Shown: positions 6,959 to 13,531, counted from the stretch's first letter. The stretch: DNA of 44,556 nt from Gemmatimonadales bacterium (GCA_019038745.1 JAHOYV010000065.1:1-44556); one strand, 5' to 3'. Numbers and translations are program-made. Notes: generated by a model from the letters alone, not told the origin.

Positions 6959-7282
6959 TTGAAGCTAGGGCACGTTCTCAAAACGGGGCTGTTGAAATGC
7001 ACCGAAACAGTTGTTCCTCTACGGCTACTAGGTTTGCTTCGCAGTACTTCAAGGTCAAGGTCAACACCCCCCCCTCCCTATATCCCTCCCCCCGCAAAAC
7101 GTGTTGAGCGTGACCCGGCGAGGTTTGCGGTGAGCTTGCCGAAGATGAGCAGTCCGGAGGGGTTGGCAGAAGGAGTGCTGTTCACGTTGCGGAGGTTGGC
7201 ACTGATGGAAGCTGCGATGCTAGAGCCGGGGTGCAAGCGGAGGGAAGACCTAATGCGAGCGTTAGGGGTGAGCGATGAGTGA
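6959..7282 (+). CDS. hypothetical protein (about 107 aa)
   Basis: The frame is open well upstream, into the HNH gene. The TTG at 6959 is the best start because GAGGAG (6947-6952) lies 6 bases before it. A proline-rich stretch (7062-7100 encodes PPPPYIPPPAKR) separates a hydrophobic N-terminal part from a helical C-terminus (GLAEGVLFTLRRLALMEAAML). ATGA-type overlap with the next gene. No family recognised; the start is uncertain. Confidence 0.5.
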   Translation: MKLGHVLKTGLLKCTETVVPLRLLGLLRSTSRSRSTPPPPYIPPPAKRVERDPARFAVSLPKMSSPEGLAEGVLFTLRRLALMEAAMLEPGCKRREDLMRALGVSDE

Positions 7283-7868
7283 GAACCGATGCAGTAACTG
7301 CTACTTCTGGGACGCTGCGCCGGTTAAGCGCGGGAGTCCGCTTCACCAGTGCCACAAACCAGAGCTTCTTGTTTTGAGGGTCGTCACGAAGTCAGATGCT
7401 AGGTGCGTCCACCACCGACCCATCACACCCGACGATCCAGCTACGACCTGGAACCGCAGACACCCAGGCCGCAAGACCAAATCACCACGGGCACCGAAAG
7501 ACCCAGCAGCGGTGAAGCGTGGCAAGGCCAGCAAACGCAAGGGCGCAAGGCGCGAGAAAGAACTAGGCACCCACGTAGAGAAACGGATCGGCGGCGAGGC
7601 TATTGTGCGGCATGGCGACCGTGACGTGCAGTTCGTGGGCAACGGCCTAGAGAACTACCAAGTAGAGGTCAAGGGCCGCAAGGCGTTTGCGTTCATCAAG
7701 CACTGCAAGCAGGCCGCACTGGACGCGGCACACCACGGCCTGCCGCGTTGGATCGTGGCATGCAAGGCAGACCGAGAGCCGTGGTATGCAATCGTTGACA
7801 TGGACGACTACCTGAGTGACATGCAGGAACTACACGAAAGGAGGGCGAAGGATGTGGGCGCGGATTGA
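7275..7868 (+). CDS. Holliday-junction-resolvase-like PD-(D/E)XK nuclease
   Basis: After an N-terminal cysteine/histidine zinc site (CSNC, CHKP, CVHH, residues 6-45) and a basic linker, residues about 90-185 form a PD-(D/E)XK core: KGARREKELGTHVEKRIGG (conserved Glu), GDRDVQF (Asp), YQVEVKGRK (E-x-K), and PRWIVACKADREPWYAIV. This resembles archaeal Hjc and phage resolvases, which cut four-way junctions left by recombination. 197 residues; the zinc module is an addition. It fits with ERF upstream. Confidence 0.75.
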   Translation: MSENRCSNCYFWDAAPVKRGSPLHQCHKPELLVLRVVTKSDARCVHHRPITPDDPATTWNRRHPGRKTKSPRAPKDPAAVKRGKASKRKGARREKELGTHVEKRIGGEAIVRHGDRDVQFVGNGLENYQVEVKGRKAFAFIKHCKQAALDAAHHGLPRWIVACKADREPWYAIVDMDDYLSDMQELHERRAKDVGAD

Positions 7869-8130
7869 AGCGGGCTTTTGGAACCGGAACCGAGCCGGAA
7901 AGTACCATTTTTACAGAACAAGGCCGCCGAGGCCGGGGAATAACCACGAGGTTCAGCCAGCGTGTAAATCGGGGCCGGGGCTAAACAACTCTTGGGTGTG
8001 GAACAATGAGATCGGAGCACCCCACACAGAACGACTTGATAGCGGCGAACACAGACTACGACAACGCTATCGCAGAGCGCGACAGGTACGAGAAGGCACT
8101 GAGGGAGATACGGGTACACCCGGCGATTGA
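7852..8130 (+). CDS. hypothetical protein, 3' end doubtful (92 aa)
   Basis: The ATG at 7852 has GGAGGGCG 7 bases upstream. The first half (WARIEAGFWNRNRAGKYHFYRT) reads like protein, but the last 40 residues overlap the 8006 gene in another frame and are arginine-rich as expected for out-of-frame reading. Either a real gene with a long overlap or one whose end was changed by an indel. Confidence 0.4.
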   Translation: MWARIEAGFWNRNRAGKYHFYRTRPPRPGNNHEVQPACKSGPGLNNSWVWNNEIGAPHTERLDSGEHRLRQRYRRARQVREGTEGDTGTPGD

Positions 8131-8188
8131 CAGCTACATGGTGCTGCGCGACATAGCGAGGGAGGCGCTAGGTGACGACACAGAATGA
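8006..8188 (+). CDS. small coiled-coil phage protein (60 aa)
   Basis: The product (NTDYDNAIAERDRYEKALREI, then MVLRDIAREALG) is a charged helix followed by a second helix, a layout common among small phage proteins that end in DIAREAL. The ATG at 8006 has only a weak ribosome site, so it may be coupled to translation of the overlapping gene. Function unknown. Confidence 0.6.
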   Translation: MRSEHPTQNDLIAANTDYDNAIAERDRYEKALREIRVHPAIDSYMVLRDIAREALGDDTE

Positions 8189-8387
8189 GCGGATCATCAC
8201 ACTGCTACGCAAGCCGTACCCGCGTTGGCACTGTGGCACAAGTTTCGGGCGCGACTACCATTCTCTCGCCACGCGGATCTGTCACCTGAACAAAGCAGGT
8301 TGGGACATCCTGAGCCGCAGAAGCACGAAACACTTTCACGCAAGCGGACGGGCACAGCAGGAATACCGCTTGAACAGTCTGGCATAG
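8172..8387 (+). CDS. winged helix-turn-helix protein (71 aa)
   Basis: The GTG at 8172 overlaps the previous gene; GGAGG is at 8161. The sequence QNERIITLLRKP, then SLATRICHLNKAGWDILSRR and EYRLNSL has the shape of the small phage winged-helix domain that consists of helix, turn, recognition helix and a hairpin ending in YRL. Probable DNA-binding protein. Confidence 0.65.
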   Translation: MTTQNERIITLLRKPYPRWHCGTSFGRDYHSLATRICHLNKAGWDILSRRSTKHFHASGRAQQEYRLNSLA

Positions 8388-8395
8388 GGGGAGTG

Positions 8396-8602
8396 ATGTT
8401 GAAGCCAAGCGAAGTGGAAGCCATCCAAGCCAAGCCGTCACGCGTACCAGCGGCTACTGTCCGTTGCTTGGCTTACGAATGGCTGGAGATGTGGCAGATG
8501 ATGACGTGCGTTCTTACCGAACACGCCCGGCGAGAAGGAGAAGCGCGGGGGGCGAGGAGGATGTTGGCTCTTAGGCTTGGTATTGGAGAGGAGGGGGAGT
8601 GA
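8396..8602 (+). CDS. small helical hypothetical protein (68 aa)
   Basis: The ATG at 8396 follows GGGGGAG. Wholly helical, with a methionine- and tryptophan-rich middle (YEWLEMWQMMTCVLTEH). It overlaps the RNA-ligase start by one base (TGATG). No family recognised. Confidence 0.5.
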   Translation: MLKPSEVEAIQAKPSRVPAATVRCLAYEWLEMWQMMTCVLTEHARREGEARGARRMLALRLGIGEEGE

Positions 8603-9234
8603 TGGAACAGTACCACAAGATTCTGACGGCGTGGTTGCGTGATCCCGACACGAAGTTCAAGACGCTCCTGCACGGGCAGTGGGCGCGGGAGGAGTTCGGC
8701 TGGCTCGCAGCGAACCGGTGGCTATGGACGGAGAAGGTTGACGGCACGAACATCCGTGTGATGTGGGACGGAGAGAAGGTGCGCTACGGCGGCAAGACAG
8801 ACCGGGCACAGATCCCCGCGTTCTTGGTTGACTGGCTGATGGCAAACCTGCCGGGCGACAAGTTCGCGTGCAGCTACCCACAAGAGCCGCTGTGCCTGTA
8901 CGGGGAGGGCTACGGCGCGAAGATCCAGAAGGGCGGCGGCAACTATATCCATGACGGTGTGGCGTTTGTGTTGTTCGATGTGCGTGTTGGTGACGTGTGG
9001 CTTGAGCGGGAGAACGTCGAAGACGTAGCCAGCCTGTTGAGCCTCAACACTGTGCCCGTGGTGGGGAGTGGTCCTCTGACGGCTGGCATCCAGATGGCAC
9101 AGGACGGGTTTGCGTCCCAGTTCGGGACAGCCAGGGCCGAGGGTCTTGTCATGCGGCCAGCCGTGGAGTTGCTAGACAGGCGCGGGCGGCGTATCATAAC
9201 GAAGGTTAAGCACAAGGATTTCAGCAACGTGTAA
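8602..9234 (+). CDS. ATP-dependent RNA ligase (Rnl2/DRB0094-like)
   Basis: All nucleotidyltransferase motifs are present in order: motif I TEKVDGTNIRV with K45 as the AMP-accepting lysine, motif III LYGEGYGAKI, IIIa FVLFDVRV, IV AEGLVMRP and V TKVKHKDF. At 210 residues it is a minimal catalytic domain with no extra C-terminal domain. Such enzymes join 3'-OH and 5'-phosphate RNA ends; in T4, ligases repair host-cleaved tRNA. ATG 8602 is chosen over GTG 8599 because of spacing from GGGGGAG. No polynucleotide kinase was found beside it. Confidence 0.88.
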   Translation: MEQYHKILTAWLRDPDTKFKTLLHGQWAREEFGWLAANRWLWTEKVDGTNIRVMWDGEKVRYGGKTDRAQIPAFLVDWLMANLPGDKFACSYPQEPLCLYGEGYGAKIQKGGGNYIHDGVAFVLFDVRVGDVWLERENVEDVASLLSLNTVPVVGSGPLTAGIQMAQDGFASQFGTARAEGLVMRPAVELLDRRGRRIITKVKHKDFSNV

Positions 9235-9275
9235 GCTAACGATACAAGTTGCGGGGCATAAAAGGAGGCCGAATC

Positions 9276-9476
9276 GTGGCGAAGACATTAGGGGTTGTGT
9301 TAGTTGTGGTGTGGGAACTGGACGATGCAGGAAGACGCATCAAGAAAGTATATGGGCCAGAGTGGATCGACGCGCGAACAGATGAAGACGTTAGAATTCT
9401 AATGGCGAGGACGGTATCAACATTGCCGCCGGAGAAGATGGACATTCAGACTGCTTGGGTATTCAGGCGTTGCTAG
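9276..9476 (+). CDS. hypothetical protein (66 aa)
   Basis: The GTG at 9276 has AAAGGAGG (9261-9268) upstream; the 5' extension to 9249 lacks a site. A beta strand (LGVVLVVVWELDDAG) then a helix. Last gene of the rightward arm, followed by a terminator. Function unknown. Confidence 0.55.
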   Translation: MAKTLGVVLVVVWELDDAGRRIKKVYGPEWIDARTDEDVRILMARTVSTLPPEKMDIQTAWVFRRC

Positions 9477-9484
9477 AAGGCGGG

Positions 9485-9512
9485 ACCGGGGCAGCGTAGC
9501 GGCTGCCCCGGT
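9485..9512. terminator. intrinsic terminator between convergent arms
   Basis: ACCGGGGCAGC (9485-9495) and GCTGCCCCGGT (9502-9512) form a perfect 11-bp stem with a 6-base loop, followed by TGTGTTTG. It lies between the last rightward gene (end 9476) and the last leftward gene (end 9532). The downstream T-run is short, so termination may be stronger for the rightward transcript. Confidence 0.8.
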
Positions 9513-9531
9513 TGTGTTTGGGTTGACAGGA

Positions 9532-9768
9532 TTAGGCAGGCTTGATACCTTCGGACAGTGCTGGCTTGAGGTTCTCGTAGGCGGCGTCCGGTACGTCAAG
9601 GCCACGATTCGTAGCACACTCAAGCACGCAGGCGATGATCGTCTGTCGGAGCGAGATAGTGCTACACGATTCTTCGCAGTAGTCGGCCATGACCTGTAGC
9701 AGTACGAGGTATTCAGCAGGCCACCACTTGTGGTGGAAATCCTTACGGGGGTCTGGTGTTGATACCAT
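9532..9768 (-). CDS. hypothetical protein downstream of integrase (78 aa)
   Basis: Its ATG shares one base with the integrase stop (TAATG), so it is translated with integrase. Helical product (PAEYLVLLQVMADYCEESC, SLRQTIIACVLECA) with several cysteines. It could be an integrase partner, but no family is recognised. The GTTGATAC-type motif (9758-9779) covers its start codon. Confidence 0.6.
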   Translation of the reverse strand: MVSTPDPRKDFHHKWWPAEYLVLLQVMADYCEESCSTISLRQTIIACVLECATNRGLDVPDAAYENLKPALSEGIKPA

Positions 9769-9779
9769 TACCTATACAG
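9758..9779 (+). repeat. GTTGATAC-N5-CCTATACA motif, copy A
   Basis: This 22-base site spans the integrase stop codon and the start of the 78-aa gene. It matches the copies at 10896, 10941, 13060 and 13105 in both half-sites with the same spacing, and in the same orientation. It may be an integrase arm site or an operator. Confidence 0.6.
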
Positions 9780-10601
9780 TCCTTTCACTCTGAGTGTGTC
9801 GACGCTAACGTGTACGTACCCTTCGGTGGTCCCGATGTTGCTGTGCCCGAGCGCGTTCTTGAGCGAGATCGTGTCCATACCAGCGGCATGAGCGGCGGTA
9901 GCGTATGCGTGCCTGAGCGTGTGCGGCGATATCTTCTCGCTCAGACCGGCCTTCTTCGCCAGCCGCTTGACCAGCTTCCATATCGCACTCACAGACATTG
10001 CTCCACCCTTCCGGCTGGGCCACAAGGGCGACCCTTCAGGCAGTGCTTCGATGTGGTCGCGGATTGCGTCCAGCTTCTCGCCCCAGACGGGCACTCGCCG
10101 CTGCTTCCGGCCCTTGCCCTGCCTCACGAGAATGGCACCGGCGTCCAGGTCGATGTCGGACACTTCAAGCGTGGCGAGTTCGTTCCTTCTCAGACCAGAA
10201 CCCGCAAGCAGCGAGATGATAGCGATGTCGCGCTTGCGGTAGAACTTAGTACCTGTCGCGGCGGCTCCGAGCAGACGCTCAATGTCGTTGCCATCGAGAC
10301 TGACGGGCAATGTCGTTTGTGTAGCGGCGTAGCCGAGCGAGGCAGCAGGATTGTCCGCACGCGCACCGTGCGCCACGAGAAACCCGTAAAACTTGCGAAG
10401 AGCGGCAACGGTCCTGTTCCGTGACGCCGCCGCGACTCCAGATTCCGTCAGGCTGTCAAGCGCGGATTCCAGAGCGGACGTGTCAGCACCTGTCAGGTCC
10501 GGTACAAGCTCTGTGATACGCTTGAGGTCTGAGATGTAGGCTGTGATACTGTTCGGCGCGAAGTTCGCACGCTCGAGACTGCGAATGAAGTCTGCAAACA
10601 T
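9768..10601 (-). CDS. int: tyrosine recombinase / integrase (XerC/D-like)
   Basis: A 277-residue tyrosine recombinase. Residues 1-90 are the SAM-like core-binding domain; 100-277 are catalytic, with R138 (GSGLRRNEL), K163 (QGKGRKQRRVPV), H227 and R230 (SPHTLRHAYAT), H253 (LGHSNIGTT) and nucleophile Y262 (EGYVHVSVDTLR). All six positions are intact. It lacks the N-terminal arm-binding domain of lambda integrase and resembles Xer-type enzymes. Start ATG 10601 has GGGGAGGTG upstream; the 67-codon extension is rejected. It is the second gene of an operon from the promoter at 10784-10812. Confidence 0.93.
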   Translation of the reverse strand: MFADFIRSLERANFAPNSITAYISDLKRITELVPDLTGADTSALESALDSLTESGVAAASRNRTVAALRKFYGFLVAHGARADNPAASLGYAATQTTLPVSLDGNDIERLLGAAATGTKFYRKRDIAIISLLAGSGLRRNELATLEVSDIDLDAGAILVRQGKGRKQRRVPVWGEKLDAIRDHIEALPEGSPLWPSRKGGAMSVSAIWKLVKRLAKKAGLSEKISPHTLRHAYATAAHAAGMDTISLKNALGHSNIGTTEGYVHVSVDTLRVKGLYR

Positions 10602-10603
10602 GG

Positions 10604-10759
10604 CTACACCTCCCCCGTGAACGAGGCGATTGTTATTGCACAGAACGCGAAGATCCCGACGATAACAACCTTCCACCCGACCGTAACGCCAGTTGAGATA
10701 TAGGAAAGGGTGAGTCCAAGTGCCACTACGATCACAGCCATTACAGTGTTCTTCTTCAT
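10604..10759 (-). CDS. small two-span membrane protein (51 aa)
   Basis: The ATG at 10759 follows GGGAGG with 7 bases spacing and the stop is 2 bases before the integrase start. After MKKN come two hydrophobic spans (VMAVIVVALGLTLSYI and KVVIVGIFAFCAITIASF) linked by a short turn. The size and layout would fit a holin-like or regulatory membrane peptide. It belongs to a set of tiny membrane proteins in this arm. Confidence 0.65.
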   Translation of the reverse strand: MKKNTVMAVIVVALGLTLSYISTGVTVGWKVVIVGIFAFCAITIASFTGEV

Positions 10760-10783
10760 GCGACAGTCCTCCCTTCAAGTCCA

Positions 10784-10812
10784 AGTGTAGTTCCAAACAC
10801 ATTATGTGTCAA
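10784..10812 (-). promoter_or_regulatory. promoter of the integrase operon with overlapping dyad
   Basis: Read on the minus strand: TTGACA (10812-10807), 17 bases, TACACT (10789-10784). A dyad ACACA-TTA-TGTGT (10797-10809) overlaps the -35 box and spacer, a natural place for a repressor. The first gene starts about 25 bases downstream. Confidence 0.65.
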
Positions 10813-11110
10813 CCCATTGCTCCGGGTGCCGGTTCCGGTCTGCACGCTCCCGTCCCCCTCGGGATTGCGGACAAGGCCCGCGCGCCCGGAGTGTCGTTGA
10901 TACCTTTCTCCCTACATGCCCAGACGGAAAAACGAAAATCGTTGATACGTATCCCTATACAGGGCTATGCACGAAAACGGCCATACCTGACTCCGGGCTC
11001 GGGAATCTACGTTGCAGAATGCACGGTCGTGCAGAACGCAATGCCGCAGGATGGGTGTGTGCTCAGTATCTGGTTGTTCGATGTGCAATGTATGAACAGC
11101 CTCCGTCTGT
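10813..11110. other. non-coding region upstream of the integrase promoter
   Basis: About 300 bases without a credible gene. Open frames here on the plus strand lack ribosome sites and have compositions of out-of-frame reading. The region holds two copies of the GTTGATAC motif 45 bases apart (10896-10965) and leads into the T-tract array. It may contain the phage attachment site, but no core could be recognised. Confidence 0.5.
10896..10965 (+). repeat. GTTGATAC motif pair, copies B and C
   Basis: Copy B starts at 10896 and copy C at 10941, 45 bases apart. Copy C contains the palindrome GATACGTATC. The pair with its intervening CGAAAA-rich linker is duplicated at 13060-13130 with the same 45-base spacing; copy C and copy E are identical over 25 bases. 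It lies 84-158 bases upstream of the integrase promoter -35 box. Confidence 0.8.
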
Positions 11111-11324
11111 AGGTTTACATAATTCCGAGCACCGTATAGCCCGGAATTTTTGCTGGGGGCGTCGTACAGGGGCGACTTTTTTTCTGGGGCGTTTCGTATG
11201 CACTCGGTTTTTTTCTCCACGGAGTTTGAAGACCTCGATTTTTTTTGGGCGGTCCCGTACGGTCTCGATTTTTTTCTGTGGGACCACGTAGGACTAGCAT
11301 AGGACCAACGGAGGTTTACATAAT
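11111..11324. repeat. 13-bp direct repeats flanking the T-tract array
   Basis: AGGTTTACATAAT occurs exactly at 11111-11123 and at 11312-11324, 201 bases apart. The second copy overlaps the ribosome site and start codon of the 11323 gene, where a bound protein would block translation or transcription. It may be that protein's own operator, or a duplication footprint. Confidence 0.7.
11147..11298 (+). repeat. five-unit T-tract tandem array (30-31 bp period)
   Basis: Runs of T start at 11147 (5 T), 11177 (7), 11208 (7), 11239 (8) and 11269 (7): steps of 30, 31, 31 and 30 bases. Units also share TCTGGGG-like bases after the T-run, a CGTA core in four of five, and CTCGA or CTCGG before the next run. 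The period is close to three helix turns, so the tracts face one side and should bend the DNA. Not CRISPR: the units are imperfect and there are no spacers. Confidence 0.85.
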
Positions 11325-11754
11325 GGCGCGCAAGGATCACGGGCCGATCCCCTCCCGCCGCCACGCTCGCCGTGGTGCTAAGTCCAGTGTGAACCTCACA
11401 GACCGTGAAGTGGCGTATATCCTTGCGGACAATGCACGCGGACGCATGCCCGCTCAAGTCCGGCGCGACTTCAATGCCCAGTTTCAGCGTAACGTGTCTA
11501 GTGGAACGATCACGTACCAGCTCTCATGGAACCCGGAACGGATCGCGGCCTATGCCGCCGATATCGCCGAACGTGGCGAAACGGTAGTTCTGGCTGAAAT
11601 CCTTGGCATGATAGAGCCGGAGGCCAAGACCGCCCCGGACGCGCCATTTTTAGCCCGCCACGCTGCACAGTTACCGCCAGACTACAGACCACGACACGAC
11701 GATTTGCCCGCCGCCGAGGCGGACGAGAGGCAACCCGTCACGCCGGAGCCTTAG
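11323..11754 (+). CDS. putative helix-turn-helix DNA-binding protein (143 aa)
   Basis: The ATG at 11323 follows GGAGG (11310-11314). Residues about 25-65 (NLTDREVAYILADNARGRMPAQVRRDFNAQF, then SSGTITYQLSWNPERI) have a helix-turn-helix pattern; the N-terminus is very basic (RRHARRGAKS) and the C-terminus acidic and proline-rich. It is the only rightward gene within the leftward arm, faces away from integrase, and has an elaborate upstream region. A regulator of the integration/leftward operons is the simplest reading, not shown. Confidence 0.65.
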   Translation: MARKDHGPIPSRRHARRGAKSSVNLTDREVAYILADNARGRMPAQVRRDFNAQFQRNVSSGTITYQLSWNPERIAAYAADIAERGETVVLAEILGMIEPEAKTAPDAPFLARHAAQLPPDYRPRHDDLPAAEADERQPVTPEP

Positions 11755-11855
11755 CGGTCATCACTCCCCACCCGGAGCGCGGCAATCGCAAACGCAAGGA
11801 CCACGCCACCGATGCAGACAGTCAGGATTGTGTCCAGTGCTTCATAGATGCTCAT
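11751..11855 (-). CDS. tiny membrane protein (34 aa)
   Basis: The ATG at 11855 overlaps the stop of the upstream gene (ATGA), with GGAGG about 6 bases before it. The sequence MSIYEALDTILTVCIGGVVL continues into one hydrophobic span and ends in a charged tail. It matches the layout of the 32-aa product at 15077-15175 (xSxxEALxxIL.. IGG/CGG VLAF). Its stop overlaps the convergent 11323 gene. Confidence 0.6.
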   Translation of the reverse strand: MSIYEALDTILTVCIGGVVLAFAIAALRVGSDDR

Positions 11856-12220
11856 TTGTCCTCCAGTTCCTTGAGTGCTGCGGTGAGTGCTTCGCGGGCA
11901 GGCTTGTCGCCGCCACAGGAGAATTCGTCAGATGTGAGGGTCATAAACGCTTCGTACGCTCCCCGCGCTGCCTTCACAAGCGCCCCGTGACGTACGTTGG
12001 CGATCCGCGCTCCCACTTCCAAGCCTTCAAGCAACGCCAGTGCTTCATGGCGGCTGTCTAGCATGCGAGTGAGCACGGGCATCTCGCCTTCTTCGGAGTC
12101 GATAGCGGCGAACACGTCAATACCAACAGGGGACAGGTCTTCGTCGCTTTCTGTTTGAATATCGATGCTCATACCCAGTGCTTCGCTTGCGTCCCGCGCT
12201 GCCTTGTCTAGGTCTGTCAT
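11852..12220 (-). CDS. hypothetical protein (122 aa)
   Basis: The ATG at 12220 is 3 bases after the preceding stop codon. Acidic, mostly helical protein (DKAARDASEALGM near the start, ARGAYEAFMTL near the end) with no recognised motif. Translationally linked to the tiny membrane protein that follows. Confidence 0.6.
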   Translation of the reverse strand: MTDLDKAARDASEALGMSIDIQTESDEDLSPVGIDVFAAIDSEEGEMPVLTRMLDSRHEALALLEGLEVGARIANVRHGALVKAARGAYEAFMTLTSDEFSCGGDKPAREALTAALKELEDK

Positions 12221-12223
12221 TGT

Positions 12224-12697
12224 CTATACCTCCAGTTCGTCAAGCTGTTTCCCGAGTGAGTTCAAGACCGAATAGAAAACCTCCATGCGCTCGGTGTACT
12301 GCCCCACTTGGAGGGACTGTATGACCGTTTCCGAATGGCCCGCTTCACCTACTCCTTGGTCCACGTAGCACGGACGCAGCGAATGAGAACCAAGCCAGTC
12401 GGTCAGGTTGGCATTGTATACGTCGACCATGCCGTCGACCGCTTCGTGCACGTACCCGCTCCAATCGTCTGGCGAGAGTTCCTCGCGCTCTTCAATGCAA
12501 ATCAGCGCGTCGTGGATGAACGTATAGCGCCAGTCGTCGGGGAACATGTCCCCATGTGCGTCACGGCACAGGTCCGCGATCCAGTCGCTGTCGTGCGGGT
12601 GCACCTTCCGCGCCCAGTAGCGTCCCCCACTTGTCCGAGTGCCCCATTCAAACAAACTCAACACCTCGCTCGCCAGTCCTGCTAGTGTCTGCGTCAT
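12224..12697 (-). CDS. conserved phage protein of unknown function (157 aa)
   Basis: GGAGGG lies about 8 bases before the ATG at 12697. The core (DSDWIADLCRDAHGDMFPDDW, RYTFIHDALICIEE, then HEAVDGMVDVYNANLTDWL) is a pattern I associate with a widespread helical phage protein; its role is unknown. Full-length by internal logic. Part of the leftward small-gene operon. Confidence 0.7.
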   Translation of the reverse strand: MTQTLAGLASEVLSLFEWGTRTSGGRYWARKVHPHDSDWIADLCRDAHGDMFPDDWRYTFIHDALICIEEREELSPDDWSGYVHEAVDGMVDVYNANLTDWLGSHSLRPCYVDQGVGEAGHSETVIQSLQVGQYTERMEVFYSVLNSLGKQLDELEV

Positions 12698-12752
12698 TCT
12701 CTAACCCTCCAATGGGGCACCGTAGGAAGCGTGCCCCAGTTTGCGTGTGTGC

Positions 12753-12989
12753 CTAGCGCCCCTCAAGGACGTATGGGTCGCCTCCAGGCTCACCGGACAC
12801 CAGCAGCATGTTCTCGTCCCATGACCATATTCCCTCAGTGTCAAGCGGCACTGCTCCTCCAAACACGGGAAGGTCATGCGGTTTAAAGTTCCGGTCTGCC
12901 TCAAGTGCTTCGGCGTTCTCGCAAAGCCACACCCACAATCCGAATAATGTCAGATGTGAGTGTGCTTCCAGGTTGAAGTCGCGCTCCAT
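12753..12989 (-). CDS. hypothetical protein (78 aa)
   Basis: The ATG at 12989 is preferred over a GTG at 13049 because GGGGGAG lies 9 bases before it. Starts MERDFNLEAHSHLTLFGLWVW and contains GIWSWDENMLLVSG, a tryptophan-rich beta pattern. First gene of its leftward unit, directly downstream of the duplicated membrane-peptide remnant. No family recognised. Confidence 0.6.
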   Translation of the reverse strand: MERDFNLEAHSHLTLFGLWVWLCENAEALEADRNFKPHDLPVFGGAVPLDTEGIWSWDENMLLVSGEPGGDPYVLEGR

Positions 12990-12993
12990 TCTC

Positions 12994-13054
12994 TCACTCT
13001 CCCCCACAAAAGACACAGACACACACAGCAGCGAGCACCAAGCCCGCACCGCAT
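12994..13054 (-). pseudogene. remnant copy of a tiny membrane-protein gene
   Basis: On the minus strand this stretch is closely similar to the 3' two-thirds of the 15077-15175 gene (GGGCTTGGTGCT core, then alternating GTGTGT/CTGTG) and would encode LVLAAVCVCVFCGGE, against LVLAFVCICVFCVEG. The 5' part and start codon are missing; the GTTGATAC repeat D begins about 6 bases away. It is a partial duplication, possibly now a leader. Confidence 0.6.
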
Positions 13055-13059
13055 TTGTC

Positions 13060-13130
13060 GTTGATACGCAACCCTATACATGCCCGGACACGAAAACGAA
13101 AAGCGTTGATACGTATCCCTATACAGGGCG
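13060..13130 (+). repeat. GTTGATAC motif pair, copies D and E
   Basis: Copies D (13060) and E (13105) are again 45 bases apart, like B and C. Copy E is identical to copy C over 25 bases. The pair lies upstream of the leftward gene at 12989, as the other pair lies upstream of integrase. Confidence 0.8.
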
Positions 13131-13172
13131 ATCCCCCAAAACGCCCGTTACCGGCTCCCCGGTCAGGAATTA

Positions 13173-13210
13173 TGTTCAGAATGTGAACAGACTGTGCAGA
13201 ATATGCACAG
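13173..13210. promoter_or_regulatory. paired operator-like dyads
   Basis: TGTTCA-GAATG-TGAACA (13173-13189) and CTGTGCA-GAATA-TGCACAG (13192-13210) are both perfect, share the GAAT centre and have centres 20 bases apart, about two helix turns, so dimers would bind the same face. They lie in the gap before the leftward unit that starts at 12989. The binding protein is unknown. Confidence 0.7.
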
Positions 13211-13531
13211 ATAGGCAATCGGTGAGTCATTATCACAGAAACGATAGCGTGCAAGCGGTCTGTCGGTCTGCCAGACGCATGAGTGCAGCAGACTGCCCGC
13301 GAACTCATGCACGGGTCAGACGTGTGGAAACGCCCGCTAGCGCGTGCGGGATCTTCAAGCGGTCTTGGGCACGGGCACGGGTGCGTTTGTGCGTTGTGGG
13401 GCATGTGTGGAGCTTGGATCTGCCAAGAATATGGCAGACCGCGCCAGTGCGCACCCGTGTGGCGTGTGTGCTCTAGCGCGTGTAGGTGCTCCGATGGTCT
13501 GACGACGTGCATAGGTGCCCCACAATAGAAA
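13211..13531. other. intergenic region with short repeated words
   Basis: No credible gene. It holds a third dyad, CTGCCA-AGAATA-TGGCAG (13420-13437), related to the pair above by its GAATA centre. AAGCGGTCT is repeated (13253 and 13353), as are GCACGGG and CAGAC words, and there is a small CCCGC/GCGGG hairpin near 13340. A leftward promoter is expected here but I could not place one. Confidence 0.45.

Noticed and set aside
9523..9551. TTGACA-N17-TACCTT, promoter-like
   Set aside because: It points right into convergent leftward genes just after a terminator and has no gene to drive; probably chance.
10720..11291. Two plus-strand frames and a minus-strand frame (10912-11457) across the integrase upstream region
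   Set aside because: No ribosome sites, odd composition, and they cross the T-tract array and repeat motifs, whose 30-31 base period would change frame at each unit.
11147..11298. CRISPR-like array
   Set aside because: Units are contiguous and degenerate with no unique spacers and no cas genes; better read as a T-tract array.
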